Assembly: GCA_945957305.1 (NCBI GenBank) | Contig: CAMFLN010000235.1 | Location: forward strand, 1-6,013 | Direction of reading: 5' to 3' | Source of the DNA: an uncultured Planctomycetaceae bacterium | GTDB lineage: Bacteria > Planctomycetota > Planctomycetia > Pirellulales > JACPPG01 | DNA: 6,013 nt | Shown here: piece after piece, positions 1 through 5,693 of the stretch | Layout of the letters: every line of letters starts with the position of its first letter | Position numbering within the stretch: position 1 is the stretch's first letter | Made by a program: the position numbers and the translations under genes | Notes under the pieces: generated by a model | Seen by the model: the letters and a program-made list of their open reading frames with translations, nothing else | Told to the model about the DNA's origin: nothing | Database searches by the model: none

Positions 1-2
1 AC

Positions 3-1028
3 ATGCGATACAACCGCATGGGTCATTCAGGCCTGAAGGTCAGCGCCATCGGCCTGGGCAATTGGAATACCGTGGGGGTGACGCGCGACAAACAGGAATT
101 TATGCAGGTCCTGCACGCCGCGCGCGACGCAGGAGTCAATCTCCTCGATACGGCCGACACGTACGGCCTGGGCGTCGGCGAAACCGTCCTTGGGGAATTT
201 CTGCAAGCGACCAACCGTGACGAATTCGTGGTCGCTACCAAGATGTTCTTTCCCATCTCGCAGGATCCGAATGACCGGGGCCTGTCGCGCAAGCACATTG
301 TCTGCTCGGTCAATCGTTCTCTCCGGCATTTGCGGACCGAATACATCGATCTGTTGCAGTGTCATCGCTTTGACGAGCAGACGCCGCTCGAAGAGACTAT
401 CGCCGCGCTTGATGACCTGACACGGCAAGGCAAAATCCTCTACTGGGGAGTCAGTCGCTTTAGCGACCAACAATTGCTGGCGTGCCACGACATCGCCAAA
501 AGCTTGGGCAGCGCCAGACCCATCAGCAATCAATATGTCTACAACTTGCTGGAACGACGCGTCGAGCAGACCGCTCTGCCCGTCTGTCAAACGCTGGGGA
601 TGGGGATCGTCGGGTACTCTCCCCTGGCGCAAGGTGTATTGACCGGAAAATACTTGCAGGCTCAGTGTCCCGCCGATTCGCGCGGCGCACGTCAGGAAAC
701 GCGCCGGGACATGTGGCAGTTGCAACCCGAGACCGAGCCGATCGTGCGGCGCTTGCAAGACGTGGCCCAGCGCCACGGCCTCGACCTGGCCACCATGGCG
801 CTGGCCTGGTGCCTGCGCTTGCCCGGCGTGTCGGCTGTGCTGACCGGAGCCTCGACGCCAGCGCAAATTCAACACAATGCGCGAGCAGCCGATGTGCAAC
901 TCACGGCCGAGCTGCTCAACGATATCGAAGGGGCGCTGCGCCCCGCGAATGACGCTAAACCACTGCTTACCGGTAATCATTTGGCGGCCGCCCTGGCGGG
1001 CCAAGGGAGTCACTTGCCATGCAATTAG
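3..1028 (+). CDS. Aldo/keto reductase, NAD(P)H-dependent (Kv-beta/YghZ-like group)
   Basis: This is predicted to be a cytosolic NAD(P)H-dependent oxidoreductase that reduces an aldehyde or ketone, or runs the reverse reaction. The 341 residues cover a whole AKR TIM barrel. The N-terminus has the family's opening strand motif (GHSGLKVSAIGLGNW, 7-21). The catalytic tetrad is visible: D49 and Y54 in LLDTADTYG, K80 in ATKMF, and H121 in LLQCHRFD. Later landmarks are SNQYVYNLLERR (175-186), GYSPLAQGVLTGKY (204-217) and the cofactor-phosphate segment TGASTPAQIQHNARA (281-295). The ATG at 3 sits where AKRs normally begin, so the gene is probably complete, although only two upstream bases are visible and its ribosome binding site cannot be checked. 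The last 10 bases overlap the dioxygenase gene, so the two are probably co-translated. The family call is very secure. The substrate is unknown, and a sugar, a nucleotide sugar or a natural-product intermediate are all possible. Confidence 0.95.
   Translation: MRYNRMGHSGLKVSAIGLGNWNTVGVTRDKQEFMQVLHAARDAGVNLLDTADTYGLGVGETVLGEFLQATNRDEFVVATKMFFPISQDPNDRGLSRKHIVCSVNRSLRHLRTEYIDLLQCHRFDEQTPLEETIAALDDLTRQGKILYWGVSRFSDQQLLACHDIAKSLGSARPISNQYVYNLLERRVEQTALPVCQTLGMGIVGYSPLAQGVLTGKYLQAQCPADSRGARQETRRDMWQLQPETEPIVRRLQDVAQRHGLDLATMALAWCLRLPGVSAVLTGASTPAQIQHNARAADVQLTAELLNDIEGALRPANDAKPLLTGNHLAAALAGQGSHLPCN
1003..1009 (+). promoter_or_regulatory. Shine-Dalgarno for the PhyH-like gene, inside the AKR 3' end
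   Basis: AAGGGAG lies 9 bases before the ATG at 1019, within the last codons of the aldo/keto reductase. It fixes the start of the oxygenase and supports coupled translation across the 10-base overlap. Confidence 0.7.
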
Positions 1029-1837
1029 TCGAATATTGGATCGACAACCGCAAAGTCTCGTTTCAGCTCGACGGCACGACGGAAGCCGGGCCTGAAACCG
1101 TCCTGCTCGAAGCCGACGACAACGTCATTCGCGACTCGGGGTGGGACGACGTGGGTTACTGCGTCGCGCCGTTCTTGGCCGAAGAACACGTGCGGAAGAT
1201 GTGTGCCGGCTTTACGCAGTTGATCCGCGGCGAGCTGGCCGCCGCGGGCATCAGCACCAACGACACCTTCCGGCTGGATATGTACCATCGGTTGGTCACG
1301 GACGAGCAACACGCAGAAATCGTCAAACGCACCCGCATTGGATTCGAGCGGCATCAATTTCCGCTCAGTATGGACCTGGTCTGCGAGAGGATCTCGCAAA
1401 TCTGCAAGGCGCCGCTGACCATCGAGGGTGCAAAGTACTCGGGTCGTCCCTTCTTTCTGCGCATCGTGCGGCCGCAAAAACCGCAAGACAACAATCCGCC
1501 CCATCGCGACGTGTGGCTCGATCATCTTCGCGACGGTGTGAACCTGTACGTGCCGGTGGCCGGCAGCAACGAGCTGTCGTCACTGCCGATCTTGCCGGGC
1601 AGCCACAAATGGTCGGAAAGCGAGATCGAACGTTCCGTGAAAGGGGCGCGGATCCAGGGTTTGAATTACACCGTTCCGACGGTGACCCGCGCCCGGCAGC
1701 CAATCAAGTTGATTCGTCCCAATCCGGGGCGCCTCGAAGTCTTGGTGTTTTCGCCCTATCTGATCCACGGCGGCGCGGTGAACATGAACGAAGACATGAC
1801 CCGCATCTCGCTCGAGATGCGCCTTTGGCGACGGTAG
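1019..1837 (+). CDS. PhyH-like Fe(II)/2-oxoglutarate dioxygenase
   Basis: This is predicted to be a soluble non-heme iron oxygenase that hydroxylates, or otherwise oxidises, a small substrate while turning 2-oxoglutarate and O2 into succinate and CO2. The 272 residues fit the phytanoyl-CoA dioxygenase-like fold. The HxD iron motif is H162-R-D164 in NPPHRDVW. The distal iron ligand is H250 in SPYLIHGG, and the 2-oxoglutarate-binding arginine is probably R262 in MTRISLEMR, 12 residues later. ILPGSHKWSESE (191-202) is the family's typical LPGSH loop. The ATG at 1019 is preceded by AAGGGAG and overlaps the end of the AKR gene by 10 bases, so the two enzymes probably act in one pathway. The first ~40 residues have no recognised motif. 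Bacterial PhyH-like enzymes act on very diverse substrates (ectoine, phosphonates, amino acids, polyketides and others), so no substrate is assigned. The metal and cosubstrate residues are all present, so an active enzyme is expected. Confidence 0.88.
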   Translation: MQLVEYWIDNRKVSFQLDGTTEAGPETVLLEADDNVIRDSGWDDVGYCVAPFLAEEHVRKMCAGFTQLIRGELAAAGISTNDTFRLDMYHRLVTDEQHAEIVKRTRIGFERHQFPLSMDLVCERISQICKAPLTIEGAKYSGRPFFLRIVRPQKPQDNNPPHRDVWLDHLRDGVNLYVPVAGSNELSSLPILPGSHKWSESEIERSVKGARIQGLNYTVPTVTRARQPIKLIRPNPGRLEVLVFSPYLIHGGAVNMNEDMTRISLEMRLWRR

Positions 1838-1869
1838 CACAGTAGCCGTATTGACGGGTTGCCACGACG

Positions 1870-1928
1870 GACAAAAGCGCTGTGCCATGCTTGCGGTCGC
1901 GTTAGCAAAGTATGGCACGCGGTTTGTC
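1870..1928 (+). repeat. 59-base imperfect palindrome / long hairpin (possible terminator or dispersed repeat)
   Basis: The two arms pair as follows. GACAAA (1870-1875) pairs with TTTGTC (1923-1928). CGC (1878-1880) pairs with GCG (1919-1921). The run 1882-1892 pairs with 1908-1918 over 11 uninterrupted base pairs, including one G-U (1889/1911). GC (1893-1894) pairs with GC (1905-1906) after a bulged A1907. The loop is about 10 bases (1895-1904). That gives roughly 22 pairs in total. It starts 32 bases after the PhyH stop, so it could end the AKR-PhyH transcript, but no clean U-tract follows the outer arm. A dispersed intergenic palindrome (REP or MITE-like) or an RNA structure is equally possible. 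The pairing is plain to see, but the role is inferred. Confidence 0.6.
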
Positions 1929-1987
1929 TCAATGGGCACGCAATGATTGGCCGTAGGGGCTTCGCGAAGTTCGGGTGAAGATCGAAC

Positions 1988-1992
1988 GGGGA
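1988..1992 (+). promoter_or_regulatory. Shine-Dalgarno deciding the GT2 start
   Basis: GGGGA sits 6 bases before the ATG at 1999. The in-frame GTG at 1975 has no comparably placed purine-rich site, and the ATG at 1994 is followed at once by an in-frame stop (ATG AAA TGA). The start at 1999 is therefore preferred. Confidence 0.6.
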
Positions 1993-1998
1993 CATGAA

Positions 1999-3099
1999 AT
2001 GACCGATGCAAACACCAACCGCGTTGACGACAGCTCGCCGGGCGTGCGCGCGCATGCCGGCTGTCAACGCTGTGCCGTGCCTCGCCTGGCCGAGATCGCG
2101 CCCCAGGAGCCGGCCATCGACCTGTCGATCGTCATCCCGGTCTACAATTCGTCCGCCATCCTGCCAAAACTCGTAGCACGACTGCGGGCTGTGCTCGATC
2201 CGCTGGGCAAAACCTACGAGCTGGTCATGGTCGAAGATGGCGGCCCCGACGACTCGTGGCGCGTGCTGCAGGAATTGCAGCAGGCCGATCCGATACACAT
2301 CGTGGCCGTGCAGTTGATGCGCAACTATGGCCAACACAACGCGTTGATGTGTGGTTTCCGGCACGCGCGCGGGGCGCTCATTGTCACGATGGACGATGAT
2401 TTACAGCACCCGCCCGAGGAGATTCCCAAACTGCTGGCCACAATTACCGCGGGCGATTTGGACCTGGTCTACGGGGCCTACGACAAGAAGAAGCACCCGC
2501 TGCATAAGAACATGGGCTCGCTGGTCGTGAACATGTTCTTCCGCCGGGTATTTCGACTGCCGGTCAGCGTCACGGCCTTCCGCATCTTTCGCCGCGAATT
2601 GCTCGAAGCGATCTTGTCGTATGGGCTCCCCTTCACGTTCATCGACGGGCTGCTGGCCTGGAACACCCGGCGCATCAGCCGCGTGACGGTCGAACATCAT
2701 CCGCGGGCTGAGGGACGCTCGGGCGACTCGCTCAGCAAGATGGTAACCCTGGCCCTCAACTTGTTCACAAACTTCTCGCTGCTGCCGTTGCAAGTCGTCA
2801 CGCTGCTGGGCAGCCTGGCGGCCGTGTGCGGACTGCTGGCGGGAGCCTACTACCTGGTCCTGTACTTCACGTCGAATATCACGACGCCGGGTTACGCTTC
2901 GATCATCGTGTCGATTCTCACCCTCGGCGGATTGCAACTGCTCGGGCTTGGCATCATTGGCGAATACCTGGGCCGCTTGCACTTAAATGTCAACGGCAAG
3001 CCGCAATACCGCGAACGTCACGTTTTGGACCAGGCAGTCGAAGGTAAGCCGTCGCGACAATCCGCGCCGAATGCCGCCTGGCGCGCACGAGTCGGCTAA
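1999..3099 (+). CDS. Polyprenyl-phosphate glycosyltransferase, GT2 family (ArnC/DPM1/GtrB-like)
   Basis: This is predicted to transfer a sugar from a nucleotide donor to undecaprenyl (polyprenyl) phosphate at the cytoplasmic face of the inner membrane. Numbered from the ATG at 1999 (366 residues), the GT-A domain starts with LSIVIPVYN (42-50), then VEDGGPDDSW (78-87), and has the ArnC-like RNYGQHNALMCG (108-119). Metal and donor-binding acids D132-D134 precede LQHPPEEIP (135-143). An HHPRAEGRSGDSLSK segment (233-247) corresponds to the RxxGxSK region of this family. Two hydrophobic helices follow at about 264-290 and 299-320, with a short basic tail, as in ArnC and GtrB. The ~40-residue N-terminal extension is unusual and holds a CxxC (C22, C25). 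An upstream in-frame GTG at 1975 would add 8 residues. The gene leads a run with a sugar acyltransferase and a GT-C-like protein. The class is secure, but the sugar donor is not known. Confidence 0.9.
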   Translation: MTDANTNRVDDSSPGVRAHAGCQRCAVPRLAEIAPQEPAIDLSIVIPVYNSSAILPKLVARLRAVLDPLGKTYELVMVEDGGPDDSWRVLQELQQADPIHIVAVQLMRNYGQHNALMCGFRHARGALIVTMDDDLQHPPEEIPKLLATITAGDLDLVYGAYDKKKHPLHKNMGSLVVNMFFRRVFRLPVSVTAFRIFRRELLEAILSYGLPFTFIDGLLAWNTRRISRVTVEHHPRAEGRSGDSLSKMVTLALNLFTNFSLLPLQVVTLLGSLAAVCGLLAGAYYLVLYFTSNITTPGYASIIVSILTLGGLQLLGLGIIGEYLGRLHLNVNGKPQYRERHVLDQAVEGKPSRQSAPNAAWRARVG

Positions 3100-3136
3100 T
3101 CGTATCACGCGGGCGACCAGCAAAGGATCGCGGAGC

Positions 3137-3143
3137 AGGGAGG
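3137..3143 (+). promoter_or_regulatory. Strong Shine-Dalgarno for the GNAT gene
   Basis: AGGGAGG lies 6 bases before the ATG at 3150 in the 50-base gap after the glycosyltransferase. It fixes that start. No terminator-like structure is evident in the gap, which fits one transcript. Confidence 0.7.
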
Positions 3144-3149
3144 TCGCAC

Positions 3150-3920
3150 ATGAACGGAGCACAACTGCAAGAGCGTGCTCGACTGATCGCGCTCGCTTGG
3201 GAGACTGAACACTTCGGTTTTCCCGTAGCGCGGCTTGCGGCTCAAGACCTCGACGACGACGCCGTGCAAAATGAACTCGAGCACGCATACCGGCAGAAGA
3301 CGCGGCTGGTTGTCGTGATTTGTCCTCAGCCGCGATTTCTTCCCCAAGAGCTGCTGGCACGTTTCGCCGGTTCATTAACGGATCAGAAGGTGACTTTTGC
3401 GCGCGCACTCGGGGCCGATGTCGCAGCGGGTGTGGACGGCACGATCGGCGAGTTCACCGCTACTGAGCCGACCGCCGAGTTGATCGACTTGGCCGTCGCC
3501 TCGGGGGTTTACTCTCGCTTCAATGTAGATGTGCGGTTCCCGCGCCCCTTGTTTCTCGAAATGTATCGCATTTGGATCACACGCAGCGTACGACGCGAAA
3601 TTGCCGACGTGGTGTTAATTGATCGCGATGAAAGCTGCCCTGGTGGAATCGCCGGCTTTATCACGCTCGCCGTATCAGCGGGCGTGGGCAAGATTGGCCT
3701 GATCGCCGTGGCGGAACAGGCGCGGGAGCGTGGCATTGGGCGGCGACTGATGGCAGCCAGTCATCGCTGGATGCTCGATCACGGGGCGCGCGAAACGCGC
3801 GTGGTCACCCAACTCACGAACAAGCCGGCCTGCGCCTTGTACGAACGCAGCGGCTATGCGATCTCTGCAGTCGAAAACTTCTACCACTTTTGGCCCTTGG
3901 CCGGTGCAGGTGACGCATGA
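3150..3920 (+). CDS. WecD/RffC-like GNAT, probable nucleotide-amino-sugar N-acyltransferase
   Basis: This is predicted to transfer an acyl group, most likely acetyl from acetyl-CoA, to the amine of a nucleotide-linked amino sugar in the cytoplasm. The 256 residues resemble WecD (dTDP-fucosamine acetyltransferase) along the whole length, not only in the GNAT core. The N-terminal part has WETEHFGFPVARL (17-29). The middle has the family-type VYSRFNVDVRFP (120-131), followed by LFLEMYRIWITRSVR (134-148). The C-terminal GNAT domain has the CoA-binding loop ARERGIGRRL (191-200), and TNKPACALYERSGY (223-236), where Y231 is at the usual general-acid position. The final ENFYHFW (242-248) is also typical. 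The gene follows the GT2 gene by 50 bases, and its stop overlaps the next start (ATGA, 3917-3920). The matching C4-aminotransferase (WecE/DegT type) is not in the window. The GNAT call is secure; the amino-sugar substrate is inferred from resemblance and neighbours. Confidence 0.87.
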   Translation: MNGAQLQERARLIALAWETEHFGFPVARLAAQDLDDDAVQNELEHAYRQKTRLVVVICPQPRFLPQELLARFAGSLTDQKVTFARALGADVAAGVDGTIGEFTATEPTAELIDLAVASGVYSRFNVDVRFPRPLFLEMYRIWITRSVRREIADVVLIDRDESCPGGIAGFITLAVSAGVGKIGLIAVAEQARERGIGRRLMAASHRWMLDHGARETRVVTQLTNKPACALYERSGYAISAVENFYHFWPLAGAGDA

Positions 3921-5566
3921 AGCGCTTCACCGGCTGGTTTTGGCGCTGGCCGCACATTACTTCGACTCGCACCGGCACGACATTACGGCGCATGCGACTT
4001 TCCTCAGCGCGCTGGACGACGGTGCAAAGCGAGACGAAGGGGAACTCCGACGCGCGGACGTTCCATTGGTGGCTGGCCGTCGCGGCGTTTATCCTCGGCC
4101 CTGTCGCGATTGCCTCGCTACTGTTGGCGGTCTTTTGCGGCGGGGGACTGTGGGACTGCGCGCCGGTTTGGCACGACGAGGTGTGGTACTACAACGAGAT
4201 CTCTGTCTTTCGCACTGCCGGTTGGCAGGGGGGCTACACCGTCAGCCATGAATGGCCCGCCAAAGTCGCGGCCGTTCGCTTCGGCTCGCACGGACCGTTT
4301 TTTCCGGCGCTGTATGGTGCGATCACGCGCTTCACGGGCTTGCCGCTCGCGGTTATTCCGTTGTTGAACGCCGGATTTCTGTTGCTGGCGAGCGCCTTCT
4401 GGGTCGCGTGTTGCCGGCCCACGATGCGGCAAGCCGCGCTTGCTGCGTTTCTGATGGTCACGTTCTGGCCGCTGATGCTGTATGTGCCCACTTCCATGCA
4501 AGAGGTCTTACACCTGGCGATCGGCATCGCGCTGGCAGGCTTGACGGTTCAACTGATTCGCCGGCCGCGGAATCGCTTCGTCCTCGGCGCAGCCTTGATC
4601 TTGGTCGTCGCGGCGTCACAGTTGCGGGTGACCTGGTCGTTAGTCATCGTTCCGCTTTTGTGGGTAGCCTATCGTCCGCGCACAGGACGCCAGTGGCTGC
4701 TGGTGCTGGGTACCGCGTGCCTGCTGATTGGCGGCTTGTTTCTGGAAAGCATGCTGACCACGGCCCCTTACCCCAACTTTGTCGCGGACCTGACCGCGCG
4801 TGCAAAAGAATCTCCGCTGGCCGCGCTCGGCATGGTCACGGTCCACGCATTAAAAGGTGTCGTCCGTTACTTCGGTCCGACCAAAGACACCTTGGTACAG
4901 GTGGGTATGCGCTATCAGACGCTCATGATCGTGGGAGCCGCTGTTTATTTTCTGCGGCATCCACCGCGCGTCTCCTGCGACCGTGAATCGGCCGGCGCGA
5001 CAGATACGAACACTGTCTGCGGCTTTGTTTTGTTGAACCTGGCCTGCGTCGTCGGTTTTGTCATGGTGTTGTACGACGTTTTCGACTGGCGCGACTATCG
5101 CGTCGTGGCGCCGCATCTTCTGCTGGCGCTACTGGTGCTGGTGGGTTGCGACGTGCAAGGCTGGATGCGCGGATACGCGACGGTCGCCGTGTTGCTCGCG
5201 GCGTTCGCCATTCCGCAATTCGTCAAATTCCACCGGCCACGCGTCGAGTTCGCAGCCAGCACGGTCGCGCAGTTCTCGCAACAGGTCGCGGGCGCAATCG
5301 AGTATCAGCCAGGCGGCAGTGGTTGGGACAACACGCTGCTGATTGATATCGATCCGCTGAAATCGCCGCTGTTGGCAGGTTTGCCCGGCGGGATCGGCGT
5401 CTCGGTGGTCAACTACTGGGACCGCCAAGCCTGGCCCCCGCAGTCGAAGTATGTGCTCCTCTCTAAGGAACTTGCCGCACGGCTCGGCATTCCGCCCACA
5501 ATGCACAAAGTTGCCCACACCGAGCTGGGAGACGTTTACGTGCAGGATCGTCCGCTAGTTCGCTGA
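3917..5566 (+). CDS. Polytopic membrane protein, GT-C glycosyltransferase-like
   Basis: This is a probable inner-membrane glycosyltransferase that would use a lipid-linked sugar on the outer face. The function is inferred from architecture. The 549 residues begin with a basic, Arg/Trp-rich cytosolic stretch (1-48), then a first membrane helix at about 51-74. A large first outer loop carries WHDEVWYYNE (85-94). The adjacent acidic pair D87-E88 is where GT-C enzymes (GT39/ArnT-like) place their catalytic or metal-binding acids. About ten further hydrophobic segments follow (roughly 142-165, 172-190, 196-214, 220-235, 237-252, 259-275, 335-347, 367-387, 395-411, 418-434), with PTSMQEVLHLAIG (191-203) a distinctive segment. 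Residues ~435-549 form a soluble C-terminal tail, probably outside the cell. The ATG at 3917 shares ATGA with the GNAT stop, and AGGTGA (3908-3913) is close upstream. An in-frame ATG at 3992 (M26) is an alternative. I do not recognise the exact family. An O-antigen-ligase-like or other polymer membrane protein cannot be excluded. Confidence 0.72.
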   Translation: MKRFTGWFWRWPHITSTRTGTTLRRMRLSSARWTTVQSETKGNSDARTFHWWLAVAAFILGPVAIASLLLAVFCGGGLWDCAPVWHDEVWYYNEISVFRTAGWQGGYTVSHEWPAKVAAVRFGSHGPFFPALYGAITRFTGLPLAVIPLLNAGFLLLASAFWVACCRPTMRQAALAAFLMVTFWPLMLYVPTSMQEVLHLAIGIALAGLTVQLIRRPRNRFVLGAALILVVAASQLRVTWSLVIVPLLWVAYRPRTGRQWLLVLGTACLLIGGLFLESMLTTAPYPNFVADLTARAKESPLAALGMVTVHALKGVVRYFGPTKDTLVQVGMRYQTLMIVGAAVYFLRHPPRVSCDRESAGATDTNTVCGFVLLNLACVVGFVMVLYDVFDWRDYRVVAPHLLLALLVLVGCDVQGWMRGYATVAVLLAAFAIPQFVKFHRPRVEFAASTVAQFSQQVAGAIEYQPGGSGWDNTLLIDIDPLKSPLLAGLPGGIGVSVVNYWDRQAWPPQSKYVLLSKELAARLGIPPTMHKVAHTELGDVYVQDRPLVR

Positions 5567-5585
5567 AGCAGCGAGGTTCTCTCCG

Positions 5586-5611
5586 TAGCGCCGTGCAGTG
5601 CACGGCGGCTA
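5586..5611. repeat. Hairpin-forming inverted repeat between convergent genes
   Basis: TAGC plus GCCGTGC (5586-5596) pairs with GCACGGC, a bulged G5607, and GCTA (5600-5611) around an AGT loop. That is an 11-bp stem with one bulge. It lies 20 bases after the GT-C-like stop and about 83 bases after the end of the converging DUF4082 gene. Neither strand shows a T-tract next to it, so it is not a textbook intrinsic terminator. It may still serve as a two-way transcript end, or be a dispersed intergenic palindrome. Confidence 0.5.
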
Positions 5612-5648
5612 AATGCCTCGGCGGTGCGGTCCCGCGCTCCAGGATCGT

Positions 5649-5690
5649 CCAACTACTGACTACTGACTACCAACTACTGTCTACTATCTT
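5649..5690. repeat. Heptanucleotide tandem repeat (two 21-base blocks)
   Basis: Five consecutive 7-base units can be read from 5652 to 5686: ACTACTG, ACTACTG, ACTACCA, ACTACTG, TCTACTA. At a higher level two 21-base blocks (5649-5669 and 5670-5690) match at 17 of 21 positions, both starting CCAACTACTG. The array stops 3 bases before the DUF4082 stop codon. The base composition (TAC/ACT-rich) differs sharply from the GC-rich surroundings. Confidence 0.8.
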
Positions 5691-5693
5691 CAG

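Noticed and set aside
27..1013. Long antisense open frame (328 codons) opposite the aldo/keto reductase
   Set aside because: It mirrors the strongly supported AKR gene. Its translation shows no recognisable domain, and long antisense frames are common in GC-rich DNA.
1960..1969. CTTCGCGAAG perfect palindrome before the GT2 gene, as a possible operator
   Set aside because: Only 10 bases, self-complementary without a loop, and expected fairly often in GC-rich sequence. There is no promoter I can define beside it.
1756..2364. Antisense open frame spanning the PhyH end, the gap and the GT2 start
   Set aside because: It runs opposite two well-supported genes and through the palindrome, with no family motif in the translation.
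2401..2982. Antisense open frame inside the GT2 gene
   Set aside because: Low-complexity, Gln/Arg/Asp-rich translation typical of a GC-rich shadow frame.
4252..4986. Second + strand frame inside the GT-C-like gene (244 codons)
   Set aside because: Arg-rich translation with no membrane helices, overlapping a gene with clear hydrophobic periodicity.
5543..5650. Direct repeat CAGGATCGTCC at 5543-5553 and 5640-5650
   Set aside because: An 11-base match is expected a few times by chance in a window this size. There are no other signs of an attachment site or target duplication.
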